A stretch of DNA of 29,832 nt from Candidatus Hydrogenedentota bacterium (GTDB lineage Bacteria > Hydrogenedentota > Hydrogenedentia > Hydrogenedentales > SLHB01). The notes under the pieces are model-generated. The model was not told the DNA's origin. It ran no database searches and worked only from the letters and a program-made list of their open reading frames with translations. Positions 6,867 to 15,799 of the stretch are shown in pieces. The stretch lies in contig DAOLNV010000073.1 in NCBI GenBank assembly GCA_035416745.1, positions 1 to 29,832 on the forward strand, in the 5' to 3' direction. Position numbers and translations under genes: made by a program. Positions within the stretch are counted from its first letter, which is position 1, and the number at the start of each line of letters is the position of its first letter.

Positions 6867-8540
6867 CTATTGCGCGGAGTCTTCTTCGGCGGGCAGGACG
6901 AGGCGGAAGCCGACGGTGTTGAGGCGTTCTTCGGGGAAAAGGCCTTTGCGGAAGGCGCAGCGAAGCTCGTCGGGCGTCGAGTTCCAGCATCCGCCGCGGA
7001 CGGCATAGCGGGGAATGGCGGGGTCTTTGGGTTTGGCTGCGCCGGGCTGGTAGGGCATGAAATAGTCGGTGGTCCATTCGTAGACGTTGCCGGCGAGATC
7101 ATGTACGCCCTCGGGCGTGCGGCCTTCGTCGTGCATGCCGATGATGGAGGGCATGCTCATCATGTCGCCGTAATTGCAGAGCATGGGATCGGGCTCGCGG
7201 TTTCCCCAGGGGTATTTGCGGTTGTCTTTGCCGCGCGCGGCGAATTCCCACTGTGCCTCGGTGGGCAGCTGTTTGCCGGTCCATTCGGCGTAGGCCATGG
7301 CGTCCTCGAGGCTCACGCCGACGACGGGTTGCGGTCCGCCTCCGAAGGTGCCGTCGCCCCAGAACTCGGGTTTGCGGTAGCCCGTGGCTTTCAGGAACTC
7401 TCGGAACTGATCGTTGGTAATCGGGTGGATATCGATGTAGAACGGAGCGACATGGGCTTCGAACGCGGGGCTTTCCTCAGGCACCACGTCGTTGCCCATC
7501 AGGAAACTGCCGCCTTCCATATAGACCATGCCTTCGGTAGAGACTTCGCGCTCGGCCGCCCTGGTGATTTGCGGCCGGGCCGCGCGGCGGTACGATGTCT
7601 GATAGGCTTCCGTGAGCTGGGCGCGAAAGTCGCCTGCGGTCTGCCAGCGTTCCGCGGGTTCGGCGCGCAGCGCCTTATTGAGAATGGTAATGAGAGAAGG
7701 GGCAACGTCGCTCCGGGCCTGCGCGACATCAACGGATTCTTCCGTCGGAGTTCGCAGTGTAAGAAGCTCGTAGAACATAAGCCCGGTTGAGTACAGATCT
7801 GCCCGCAAGTCCACCTGGCGACATGCCTTTTGTTCCGGCGATGCATAGGCCGTCGTGCCGATCACACGTTTGCGTTTCGCGTCGCCCGTCGCGGCGGCTT
7901 CTTCGTCCACTGCTTTGGCCAGGCCGAAATCGAGCACTTTGATGTGCTCGCCCGGGAGCATCATGGCATTCTCGGGCTTGATGTCGCGATGGATGACGGT
8001 GCGGTGGGCGTATTCGAGGGCTTTGAGGATTTGGACTGTGGCGTGCACCGCGAGGCGCACATCGACCAGGCGGCGCTCCGTGCGGTACTTTCGCAACATC
8101 GCCCGCAGCGACTGGCCGGACAAGAACTCCATGGAAAGATAAAGCACCCCTTCCGGCGTGGTGCTCACATCGTGGACAGCGACGATATTCTCGTGCCGCA
8201 GGCGCCGGGCTACCTGCGCTTCCTGGATGAAGAGCTGCTGGGCCTTCTGCGACTTGAGCAGGTCCGGGATCATGAATTTCAGCGCGACAATCTCGTTCGT
8301 CAAGTGGTCGCGCGCCCGGTAGACCACGCCCATGCCGCCGCGGCCAAGGAATTCCTCAATCTCATACCGGTCGGAGATTCGTTCTCCGGCTTCGAACACG
8401 AGATTCTTGTCTTTCGGGTCGGTGGCGATCCGGGGGACCATTAACCGCGCCCCACATCCGAAGCATACCCCCCAACGCCCTTGAACGGCGTTGGGAACGA
8501 GTATCCGAAGGCCACAACTGGAACACGTCACCGGGATCAT
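6867..8540 (-). CDS. Ser/Thr protein kinase with N-terminal zinc ribbon and C-terminal FGE-sulfatase-like domain
   Basis: A protein of 557 residues with three parts. Residues 1-40 form a zinc ribbon with cysteine pairs at 6/9 and 26/29. Residues about 58-290 are a complete Hanks-type kinase: glycine loop GRGGMG at 66-71, the lysine of VALK at 88, catalytic HRDIKPEN at 164-171, DFG at 184-186, and SPE at 214-216. Residues about 318-550 match the FGE-sulfatase/SUMF1 fold (MVYMEGGSFLMGND, PTEAQWEFAARG, DLAGNVYEWT, RGGCWNS, NTVGFRLV). The cysteine pair used by true formylglycine-generating enzymes is not at its usual place, so this domain may bind rather than oxidise a target. No membrane segment is seen, so a cytosolic signalling role is inferred. 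The ATG at 8540 has no clear ribosome-binding site but begins exactly at the zinc ribbon. It is divergent from the large exported-protein gene. Confidence 0.9.
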   Translation of the reverse strand: MIPVTCSSCGLRILVPNAVQGRWGVCFGCGARLMVPRIATDPKDKNLVFEAGERISDRYEIEEFLGRGGMGVVYRARDHLTNEIVALKFMIPDLLKSQKAQQLFIQEAQVARRLRHENIVAVHDVSTTPEGVLYLSMEFLSGQSLRAMLRKYRTERRLVDVRLAVHATVQILKALEYAHRTVIHRDIKPENAMMLPGEHIKVLDFGLAKAVDEEAAATGDAKRKRVIGTTAYASPEQKACRQVDLRADLYSTGLMFYELLTLRTPTEESVDVAQARSDVAPSLITILNKALRAEPAERWQTAGDFRAQLTEAYQTSYRRAARPQITRAAEREVSTEGMVYMEGGSFLMGNDVVPEESPAFEAHVAPFYIDIHPITNDQFREFLKATGYRKPEFWGDGTFGGGPQPVVGVSLEDAMAYAEWTGKQLPTEAQWEFAARGKDNRKYPWGNREPDPMLCNYGDMMSMPSIIGMHDEGRTPEGVHDLAGNVYEWTTDYFMPYQPGAAKPKDPAIPRYAVRGGCWNSTPDELRCAFRKGLFPEERLNTVGFRLVLPAEEDSAQ

Positions 8541-9073
8541 TTGTAACTACCATTGGCTTGTTAGCGTAAGGGATAAAGAAACCTGAGACATCGAGACCAT
8601 GGCGTCCATTTTTCCGCTCGTATCTAAACTGATTATGTATGAGGCTTTAACAAGCATACACATGGTAGCATGCCGCTGTATGCCGGAGCAATTGCCGTCC
8701 CTGGTATGCCTTTGTTTGCCATCACGCGGGCGCGAGTCTCTTTGAACTTGGGCGGCCGTGATGATGGGGTTGTGCGGACGCGTCCGGCACGGCAGGGCTT
8801 GCCAGTTCCGGAAAGGCTTACGGGAAAAGACGTTGACACGTGCCATCCTCCTCCCTATTATAACGGCGATCACCCAAGGGACGTAGAATCCCCTGCGGGG
8901 CCGAAGGATGCCGCGGGCGAGCGCGCGGGGAATGAATTGGGACGTAGGCGCGTAAGCAGGAACGAATTGGACTGGTGCATTGTCCAATGTGGTGCGTGTG
9001 AATGGTATACGGGTCAGCCTGCGCCGTTTCTTGTGGGCCTGACCGTACGCGTATCTTGTTGGGAAGAACCGGT
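8541..9073. other. Divergent intergenic region, no convincing gene
   Basis: The 533 bases between the kinase gene (minus) and the TIG-domain gene (plus) contain a sigma-70-like promoter for the plus strand and a leader of about 200 bases. Open frames on both strands here lack ribosome-binding sites, domain signatures and a plausible composition, so I leave them out. The leader contains short GC-rich palindromes (around 8890-8920) that could fold, but I recognise no riboswitch. Confidence 0.5.
8833..8861 (+). promoter_or_regulatory. Sigma-70-like promoter for the TIG-domain protein
   Basis: A perfect TTGACA at 8833-8838, a 17-base spacer, and TATTAT at 8856-8861 (five of six to TATAAT). Transcription would start near 8868 and leave an untranslated leader of about 205 bases before the ATG at 9074. 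Based on sequence match only. Confidence 0.6.
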
Positions 9074-12000
9074 ATGGAGAAAAGAATTGCCATGGGGAAT
9101 ATGAAGCGACTTTCTCTGATTGTTTTGCCGGGCGCCGTTTTGGGGTTTGTGCTGGCGGCGGGTTTGGCGCCTTCGTTGTTAGCCACTGGGGGCCGCGTGG
9201 CGGCGGCGGAAGCGGCGAGTGCCATCGCCATCAGCGTGGACGGCATGACGCCCATGGCCGAACGGTACGAGATGCCCGTTGGGAGCGAGCAGGGTTTCAG
9301 TGTCTTGAGCATGGCCGGGGAATCTCCGGCGGGTTTGCTGCGGGTCGGGGAGGCCGAGTGGTCCCTGGCCACACAAGGCGGCGCGGCGCTCGAGGCGGTT
9401 CGAGGCGAGTTCGTGGCAACCGTACGTGCGGACGCTCCCGGAGAGGCGGATTTATTCGTTGCCACTTCTGACGGGTTGTCAGACATGGTGACCCTGGTAT
9501 TCACCGAGCTCAAGCCCGCGGCTCCGGCGGAGGACGAAGCGCTTTCGTCGGTGACGGTAGTGCAGCCCCCGGCCGGGTCTATCCTTTACATTCCTGGGGA
9601 GGGCGCTACGGCAGTGACGGCTGTAGCCCGAACCGACGCTCCGGATGACACCGCCTCGGTGGTTTTTGCGTGGCCGGACCGGGCTGCTCCCGCTGGGACG
9701 TTTGAGGATAGTAACGGCGCGCCGTATGTCGCCACGATTCCAGACGTAAGCGGAACCACCACCTTCGACGTCGAGGCGTTTGGGGCAGGCGCGGCCGCGC
9801 CGGTGACCGCCACCGGGGCGTGGCAGGTAGCCATCGCCACGGATACGAACCGCGACGGTTTTCCGGACGCCCCGTTCGGCCTGAGTCTTTCAGCGGGTGA
9901 CGCGTGGGTCTATTCCCCCGCCGGTCCCGGCGGCGTCAACATCGTTATGGTTGGGCTGCCTTCCGGTCCTGCGGGAGAAGATGCGGGCGCTGTGGCAGAA
10001 GGGCTGTTTCCGGTGACCGTTCGCGGCGCGGCCGGCTTGTACGAGATTGGTGTTCCCCGAAATCTTCTGAACGAGAACGAGACCGGCATTCTGGTAGTCG
10101 GGGAAGCGCCCGAGCTGACAACGCTGCTGGGTGCGGGACTGGCGGCGCTGGTTCCGTCTCTTCCTGGAGAGGCCAGCGCACTCCTCTCTTCGGTTCTTCT
10201 TGTGGACGTATTGGTCCAGCAAGACGGTTCATCCACGTGGGCCTCGATCGCGGCCGGCCGCCTTGTCGACAATCCGCTGTCCTTTACCGGCTACGACATT
10301 TCGGGGATTTCAGCCTCCACCAATGCGCGTCTGTACACCTTTGGCGCGTGGGTAGCCGACGGCGGCGCGCCGAACGGGCCGCACGTGCTGATTCCCGCGG
10401 GCGCGGCGTGGATGCAGGCGCTGGGAAGCGTGGCGCTTGACACCGGGACATTTTCGGCTGAACTGATGGGCGCCGGACTGGTGGGGCTGTTTGAGACGAG
10501 CAGTCTCATCAACATCACGAACATCAACAACATGGCCATCGGCGGCGCACAGGATTACGCCATCGGCGGCGGCACTCTCGAAATCACCGTTGAGAACATG
10601 GCCGGCGTGTCGGCGGGCGGCGTCGCAGTCACGATCGGCGGCCAGGCAGCGCCCGTCACTTCTGTCGCCGGCAACGTAATCACGGCGGTCGTGCCGCGCG
10701 CAGCGGACCTCGAAACGCCCGTCCACAGCGCGGCAGCGGATGTTCGCGTCGAGATTCTGGCTACGGGCGAGTCTGACGAGGTCCCCAAGGGGTTCACGTA
10801 TCTGGGTCCTGAAGTGGTCTCGCTTGCTCCGGCAGACGGTCCCGCGACGGGCGGCACTCAAGTGGTCCTTGAAGGCAGCGGCTTCGACTCGAACGGCACG
10901 GAAGTGTCTTTCGGCGGCGCCGCGCTGCTCGCGGGTTTTGTTACGCCCAACGCGCTGGTCGGAACGACCAGCGCCAGTGACCCCGGGATGGTGGACGTCG
11001 AAATGCTCACCGCAAACAACTTCACGGGCGGCATAGCCAATGCCTATACGTACGCGCCGTCCGCTGCGCCGGTACGAAGCCCGTTTTTCTCGGGAGGTGC
11101 ATCTCTCACCATCGATGCGGCTATCCTCACGGCGTCCCCGGATGCCGGCGCGTCCGGTTCACCGGACGGCGGGCCTCTTTCTCATGAGGGAAGAAACGTT
11201 GTGCTCACGGGACAGGGCTTCACCGGCGTGTCCGCCCTGACCCTGGTGTTCGGCGATGGCGCCGTGGCCACGCTCGCCGAAGGGACCGATTTCGTGGCCG
11301 AGGACGACGGCCGCATCGTCTTGCGGATTGCGCCCGCTCGTTTGGCTGAATTGCGGAAGGAAGCCGGGCTTGACGAGGCCCTGCCGGCTGGTTCCGTGAC
11401 CCTGATAGCCGAGACGGCCGCGGGCACGGCGACGATCGAAGACGCCTTTGCCGCCGGCGCCGCCGAGGGCGAACTGGCCGTCACCGGCATTTCGCCTGAC
11501 GGCGCGTGGGTCATCGGTGGCCTTGTGGCCGAAATCACGGGGCAAAACTTCGGCGGCCCCGAGGCCATGACGGCGGCGTTCGAGTACGCCGCGCCTATTG
11601 CTGGCGCCGGTGACAGGGATGCGTTCGCCGCGGAGTCCGTCACCGTTCCTCTCGAGATTCTGACCGGGGCGGCCTATCCGAACAGCTCGACGAAGTTGTA
11701 TGTCCGGATTCCGGCTCTGCCGGGTGTCACGGATGCATGGCCGGCATCCGTGGCCGTAGACCGATTGCTGGTCACGAAAGACGGAACAGGGGAAGCCAGC
11801 CTCTCGAAACAAGGCGGGGAAGAAGGGGCGCCGCTGTTCACATACTACCGATGGCGGCGGGATGCGAACGGTGTCACAACCACGGCCTTCTATTACGACA
11901 ACGCGCCGGGCGCGACAGACCGCCAAATCGTTCTTGACAGCGGCGCCAGCGCGGCGGCCCTGAGCATTCCGCCTCTCGCTGGCGGCTTCTTTGACTCGGG

Positions 12001-13240
12001 CCGTGGGGACAGCCCGGAACATGTCTATGTGTTGGCTCGAGCGGGACACGACGAGAAAGCCTTCGGCACGATTGATTTTGCGGATTTGCCGGGCGCGCCA
12101 ATCGCTGACGCTTGGGTGTTCGACATTCATCTGTACACGGATGCAGCGGCAGCGCCCGCAAACGGCATCTTGTATCAGGAGATCGCGCCCGAGTTCGCGG
12201 TACCGGCCGACACGGACGGAACACAGGTGGAACCTGCACGGTTGACCATCCCGATGGACGCTACGCAATTGACTGCCGGCGATATCCGGGCTGGAACGGT
12301 AACGGTGTACGGCCAGCCCTGCAGTCTGGGAGATCTCTCCGCGCCATACGCAGCTTCCGCGACGAGTCCGAACGGAGAAAGCGTGTACCACTCGACGGTC
12401 CTGGAGAGTTTCGGCGGGATGCCCGAGTTCTTCCCGGACGCCGCGCCGGCCGCGGATGAGCAGGCCGTCGAACACGTGCGGGCGCGCCTGTACGGTTTTG
12501 GCGCAGTGACCTTGCGCCAGGGCGATGCCGCGCCGCCCGAACCGGTTCTGACCTCGGCCCGTCTTGTCAGCGGCGGCTCCGCGCAAGGTTCCCTCGAAGG
12601 AGGAACAGAGATAGTTGTCTTTGGCGCGGGCCTGGGATGGATTAAGACGGTCGAGTTTGGCGGAGGGGACAAAGCTCTCAAGCTGGCGGCTATCAGCGGC
12701 GATGGCGACAACGAGTTCGCGGTGCGGGTTGTGTCGCCGGAAGTCAGTTCCCCCGGCGCGGTCGACATCCGAATCACGACCGTCGCGGGCAAGCAAGCCG
12801 TGTTGAAAAACGCCTTTGTCTATAAAGACACCACGACCAGCGTGGTGACGCTCTTGCTCGGGTTGGGCGTGGCCCTGATTGGGCTGTTTTCGGGCGGTCA
12901 GGGCGGCGGCGGCGGCGGGCCGTGCTTTATTGCTACGGCCGCTTACGGAACCCCGCTGGATGGTCACATCGAGGTGCTGCGCACCGTCCGTGATACGTAT
13001 CTGCTGGATAGCGCGCTGGGCACCGCGTTCGTGGACGCCTACTACAGCGTGAGCCCGCAGGTAGCAAGCGCCGTTGCCAAGAGCCCGGTGCTCACGGCGC
13101 TCGTTCGCATCGCGCTGGTGCCGGTGATAGCGTTTTGCAGGCTGGTCATGGCCATGCCGCATTTCACAGCGGGCGCGGCTATGCTGGCCATGGCAGGCGT
13201 TGCGCTGCGCAGGATGCGGCGAAGAGTCCGAAAAACCTGA
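9074..13240 (+). CDS. Large exported IPT/TIG-domain protein with CFI-box-type C-terminus
   Basis: A protein of 1388 residues from the ATG at 9074 (GGGAAG about 9 bases upstream; an in-frame ATG at 9002 would add 24 residues ahead of the signal sequence). Residues 1-45 hold a basic start and a long hydrophobic, alanine-rich segment fitting Sec export. The body is rich in Gly, Ala and Asp and in beta-sandwich sequence. IPT/TIG-like units are visible near 490-575 and most clearly 577-660 (PEVVSLAPADGPATGGTQVVLEGSG), with further units at about 690-780, 800-870 and 1160-1250. At about 1257-1274 is a hydrophobic segment, then a glycine run, then CFIATAAYG at 1284-1292, a segment VLRTVRDTYLL, a second hydrophobic stretch, and a basic RRMRRRVRKT end. 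That tail matches what is named the CFI-box-CTERM domain in cell-surface proteins of diverse bacteria; its processing is unknown. A surface adhesin or sheath role is inferred. Confidence 0.8.
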   Translation: MEKRIAMGNMKRLSLIVLPGAVLGFVLAAGLAPSLLATGGRVAAAEAASAIAISVDGMTPMAERYEMPVGSEQGFSVLSMAGESPAGLLRVGEAEWSLATQGGAALEAVRGEFVATVRADAPGEADLFVATSDGLSDMVTLVFTELKPAAPAEDEALSSVTVVQPPAGSILYIPGEGATAVTAVARTDAPDDTASVVFAWPDRAAPAGTFEDSNGAPYVATIPDVSGTTTFDVEAFGAGAAAPVTATGAWQVAIATDTNRDGFPDAPFGLSLSAGDAWVYSPAGPGGVNIVMVGLPSGPAGEDAGAVAEGLFPVTVRGAAGLYEIGVPRNLLNENETGILVVGEAPELTTLLGAGLAALVPSLPGEASALLSSVLLVDVLVQQDGSSTWASIAAGRLVDNPLSFTGYDISGISASTNARLYTFGAWVADGGAPNGPHVLIPAGAAWMQALGSVALDTGTFSAELMGAGLVGLFETSSLINITNINNMAIGGAQDYAIGGGTLEITVENMAGVSAGGVAVTIGGQAAPVTSVAGNVITAVVPRAADLETPVHSAAADVRVEILATGESDEVPKGFTYLGPEVVSLAPADGPATGGTQVVLEGSGFDSNGTEVSFGGAALLAGFVTPNALVGTTSASDPGMVDVEMLTANNFTGGIANAYTYAPSAAPVRSPFFSGGASLTIDAAILTASPDAGASGSPDGGPLSHEGRNVVLTGQGFTGVSALTLVFGDGAVATLAEGTDFVAEDDGRIVLRIAPARLAELRKEAGLDEALPAGSVTLIAETAAGTATIEDAFAAGAAEGELAVTGISPDGAWVIGGLVAEITGQNFGGPEAMTAAFEYAAPIAGAGDRDAFAAESVTVPLEILTGAAYPNSSTKLYVRIPALPGVTDAWPASVAVDRLLVTKDGTGEASLSKQGGEEGAPLFTYYRWRRDANGVTTTAFYYDNAPGATDRQIVLDSGASAAALSIPPLAGGFFDSGRGDSPEHVYVLARAGHDEKAFGTIDFADLPGAPIADAWVFDIHLYTDAAAAPANGILYQEIAPEFAVPADTDGTQVEPARLTIPMDATQLTAGDIRAGTVTVYGQPCSLGDLSAPYAASATSPNGESVYHSTVLESFGGMPEFFPDAAPAADEQAVEHVRARLYGFGAVTLRQGDAAPPEPVLTSARLVSGGSAQGSLEGGTEIVVFGAGLGWIKTVEFGGGDKALKLAAISGDGDNEFAVRVVSPEVSSPGAVDIRITTVAGKQAVLKNAFVYKDTTTSVVTLLLGLGVALIGLFSGGQGGGGGGPCFIATAAYGTPLDGHIEVLRTVRDTYLLDSALGTAFVDAYYSVSPQVASAVAKSPVLTALVRIALVPVIAFCRLVMAMPHFTAGAAMLAMAGVALRRMRRRVRKT

Positions 13241-13266
13241 CGTTCAATACCGCGCGTTTGGAGAAT

Positions 13267-13312
13267 GCTCCGGCGGGTCCTGCGAAAGGCCCGCCGGAGC
13301 TCTCTGTTTCTG
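13267..13312 (+). terminator. Hairpin terminator after the TIG-domain gene
   Basis: GCTCCGGCGGG at 13267-13277 pairs perfectly with CCCGCCGGAGC at 13290-13300 around a 12-base loop, followed by a T-rich stretch (TCTCTGTTTCTG). It lies 26 bases after the stop codon. The T tract is interrupted, so efficiency is uncertain. Confidence 0.7.
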
Positions 13313-13505
13313 TGGGGGCGCAACCCCAGGCAGCAGACGCGCACTCATGTACCCCGCAATCCCTGGTTCAACACAATCTATAGTGGCGGCTCCTGGTAAA
13401 GGCACCATACACCACAATATAGGGCGCTACATGCGGCCTGTGCCCCAATCTGTGGACAACGCCGCTCGGTGGCGGGTGGAGGCCCAACAAATAGGATGCG
13501 ATTCG

Positions 13506-13534
13506 TTGACAACCTCTATATGTTGTGGTATTTT
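13506..13534 (+). promoter_or_regulatory. Sigma-70-like promoter of the flagellar export operon
   Basis: TTGACA at 13506-13511, a 17-base spacer, and TATTTT at 13529-13534, about 70 bases before the fliQ start. No sigma-28 or sigma-54 flagellar consensus was seen nearby. It follows the terminator at 13267-13312, so the operon appears independently transcribed. Apart from these two signals, 13241-13603 holds nothing I can identify. Confidence 0.55.
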
Positions 13535-13603
13535 GCAGTCCGACAGGGAATGGGTGGTGAATTGTGTTTGCTTGCGGCGTTGGAGCTGCGAAAGGGACCA
13601 AGT

Positions 13604-13873
13604 ATGACTGTAGACACGATCGTCAATCTGGCGCAGCAAGCCATGCTGGTCACGCTGTTGACGGCGGCGCCCATGCTGCTTTCAGGCATGCTTATCGGCC
13701 TGTTAATCAGTATATTTCAATCAGTTACACAGATTCAGGAGATCACGCTGACCTTTGTTCCGAAGATAGTGGTTGTGCTGGTGGCGTTTGTGGTTTTCCT
13801 GCCGTGGATGATTGGAGTCGTGATGGGGTTTGTCCAGCCACTGATAGGCAACTTCAACGAGCTCGTCCTGTAG
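13604..13873 (+). CDS. fliQ: Flagellar export gate protein FliQ
   Basis: A protein of 89 residues, the standard FliQ length, with two long hydrophobic helices (about 16-38 and 50-75) separated by the signature SVTQIQEITLTFVPK. FliQ forms part of the FliPQR export-gate complex in the inner membrane at the base of the flagellum, where it surrounds the FliP/FliR core. The start at 13604 is supported by AAGGGA about 8 bases upstream and by family alignment (MTVDTIVNLAQQAML). Longer frames starting at 13469 add sequence without similarity. It is the first gene of the operon. fliP, which usually precedes fliQ, is not in this window. Confidence 0.95.
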   Translation: MTVDTIVNLAQQAMLVTLLTAAPMLLSGMLIGLLISIFQSVTQIQEITLTFVPKIVVVLVAFVVFLPWMIGVVMGFVQPLIGNFNELVL

Positions 13874-13876
13874 GTC

Positions 13877-14647
13877 ATGCTATTCGAAGCGGAGGTATTC
13901 AAAGTATTTGTGCTGGTGATGATACGCATCAGCGGGCTCATGGTGTCTGCCCCCGTCCTGGGGTCGGCAAACTTTCCGGCGCGGGCGAAAATCGGTCTGG
14001 CTGCGTTGATCGCGTTTCTCGTCACTCCAACGATCGCACAACTCCATGAACCTCTGGGGGATGATTACTTGACGCTGGGGTTGGCGGCCACGTTCGAGCT
14101 CGCCATCGGGCTTCTGATGGGTTTTTTCATGACGCTGGTGTTCGCGGCGGTCCAGGTCGCGGGCCAGATGATTGATATGCTGAGCGGGTTTTCGCTGATG
14201 AACGTGTTCAACCCGGCTTTAGAGACACAGGTCCCCATATTCGGGTTCTTTCTCTACATCGTTGCCGCCCTGTACCTTCTTGCGATCGATGGGCATCTGC
14301 TGATGATTCGCGCGATTGTGCGCACTTTCGAGACCATGCCGCTGGGCGAGGCGACAATGCGGCCGGAGGTCTTGGGTCAACTGAGCCGTTGGGGCAGCCT
14401 GATGTTCGTTGACGGATTGTTGATCGCCGCTCCGGTGGGGGGGGCGCTGCTGCTTGCCTACGTCACGATGGGGCTGATGGGACGGGTGGTGCCCCAGATA
14501 CATCTTTTCGTGGTCGGTTTTCCGTTTACCATCGCCTTGGCTCTTCTGATAACGGCCCTGTTCATAGGGGTTTACATAGAGCTGCTCGATCGCATGTTCC
14601 ACCAGATGTTCCAAGGAGTTTCGATGTTGGTTCGAGGAGTAACGTAG
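13877..14647 (+). CDS. fliR: Flagellar export gate protein FliR
   Basis: A protein of 256 residues, with about six membrane helices. It shows the FliR/SpaR pattern: an early RISG segment, MVSAPVLGSANFPARAKIGLA near 20-40, then LLMGFFMTLVFAAVQVAGQMIDMLSGFSLM near 75-110, and a final PFTIALALLITALFIGVY. FliR caps the FliPQR gate through which flagellar subunits pass. The ATG lies 3 bases after the fliQ stop, so translation is probably coupled. The length is close to the family norm. Confidence 0.95.
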   Translation: MLFEAEVFKVFVLVMIRISGLMVSAPVLGSANFPARAKIGLAALIAFLVTPTIAQLHEPLGDDYLTLGLAATFELAIGLLMGFFMTLVFAAVQVAGQMIDMLSGFSLMNVFNPALETQVPIFGFFLYIVAALYLLAIDGHLLMIRAIVRTFETMPLGEATMRPEVLGQLSRWGSLMFVDGLLIAAPVGGALLLAYVTMGLMGRVVPQIHLFVVGFPFTIALALLITALFIGVYIELLDRMFHQMFQGVSMLVRGVT

Positions 14648-14654
14648 ACCAGCC

Positions 14655-15779
14655 ATGCCCGAGCAAACCGGAGGCGAAAAAGTTCTTCCCCCGTCCGCGC
14701 GCAAGATTACGAAGGCGCGCGAGGAAGGGAGGGTGGCGCGCAGCCAGGATCTGAGTTCCGCGTGGTCGCTGTTCGTCGCGCTGCTGGCGCTGTACTTCCT
14801 TGGTTCGGGCATCGCGGCCGGGATGGTGTCGGTAACGCGCCATTACTTCGGCGAGACCACTACGCTCGTGAGAGAGCTCGATAATCCACAGTGGGTTGCG
14901 CTGGACGCATTGGCGCACATGGCCCGTTTCCTGCTTCCGTTCATGGTGATTCTGCTTGCAGGTGGTTTGGCCATGAACCTGCTGCAGGTGGGGTTTCTGT
15001 TTGCTCCGGCGGCTCTGAAGCCCAACTTGGAGAAACTGAACCCGTTCACGGGATTCCAGAAGTTTTTCAATGTGCGTTCGCTTGTAGAGCTGGCCAAATC
15101 GGTCTTCAAACTGGCGGCCATCAGCCTCATCGTTTATGCGACGTTTCGCAGCCGCTGGCAGGACATTCTGTCGTGGCCCGGCCTTACGCCGGTCGGGATT
15201 GTGAGCGCTATGGCGTCGCTGATCGGGCTGGTGTGGCTTCGCGTGGTGCTGGCTATGCTGGTGCTGGGCATTCTCGACTACGGGTATCAGCGTTGGCAAT
15301 ACCTGCAAGAACTGCGCATGACTGTGCAGGAGGCGCGCGAAGAAGCCAGGGAAATCGAAGGCGACCCCCGCATACGGCAACGTATCCGGCACATCCAGCG
15401 GCAGATGGCCATGCAGCGAATGATGCGTGAGGTGCCAAAAGCGGACGTTGTCGTGACGAACCCCGTTCGTTTTGCCGTCGCGCTGCGGTACAACGCACGC
15501 GAGATGGAAGTGCCGGTGGTTACGGCGAAAGGCGCGCGGCTGTTGGCGGAACGCATTCGGGAGATCGCCATGGAGCACAACGTGCCCATCGTGCAGAAGC
15601 CTGAACTGGCCCGAATGCTGTATAGAACGATCGAGGTTGGCCAGCCGGTGCCCGAGAACCTCTTTGTTGCGGTTGCGGAGGTCTTGGCCTTTGTGTTCGA
15701 GATCGATCGGCGCGCCGAGAAAATCAGAGAACGGGCCGGAATCCTGAACGTGTTCCGGCGGCAGCGGGCAGCAAGCTAG
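14655..15779 (+). CDS. flhB: Flagellar export switch protein FlhB, with variant cleavage motif NPVR
   Basis: A protein of 374 residues. The N-terminus has the FlhB basic segment (ARKITKAREEGRVARSQDLS), four hydrophobic helices span about 30-210, and the cytoplasmic domain follows. FlhB switches the export apparatus from rod/hook to filament substrates after self-cleavage between Asn and Pro of an NPTH motif. Here the aligned site reads N269-P270-V271-R272 within DVVVTNPVRFAVALRYN. The scissile Asn-Pro is kept, but Thr and His are replaced by Val and Arg. The position matches that of the Salmonella protein exactly. Whether cleavage still occurs cannot be told from sequence. The gene starts 7 bases after fliR. 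Confidence 0.95.
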   Translation: MPEQTGGEKVLPPSARKITKAREEGRVARSQDLSSAWSLFVALLALYFLGSGIAAGMVSVTRHYFGETTTLVRELDNPQWVALDALAHMARFLLPFMVILLAGGLAMNLLQVGFLFAPAALKPNLEKLNPFTGFQKFFNVRSLVELAKSVFKLAAISLIVYATFRSRWQDILSWPGLTPVGIVSAMASLIGLVWLRVVLAMLVLGILDYGYQRWQYLQELRMTVQEAREEAREIEGDPRIRQRIRHIQRQMAMQRMMREVPKADVVVTNPVRFAVALRYNAREMEVPVVTAKGARLLAERIREIAMEHNVPIVQKPELARMLYRTIEVGQPVPENLFVAVAEVLAFVFEIDRRAEKIRERAGILNVFRRQRAAS

Positions 15780-15799
15780 GAAAGGAACGGAATCGTTAG

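Noticed and set aside
6572..7102. A 176-codon minus-strand frame spanning the end of the kinase gene and the intergenic region
   Set aside because: It overlaps the well-supported FGE-like domain in another frame and has low-complexity Pro/Ser/Ala composition.
8547..9104. Open frames of 144-146 codons on both strands in the divergent intergenic region
   Set aside because: No ribosome-binding sites or domain motifs, and the best promoter in the region lies inside them.
11159..13162. A 667-codon open frame antisense to the TIG-domain gene
   Set aside because: Composition is Arg/Gly/Ala-rich without motifs; the plus-strand frame has a signal sequence, TIG units and a CFI box, so it is the real gene.
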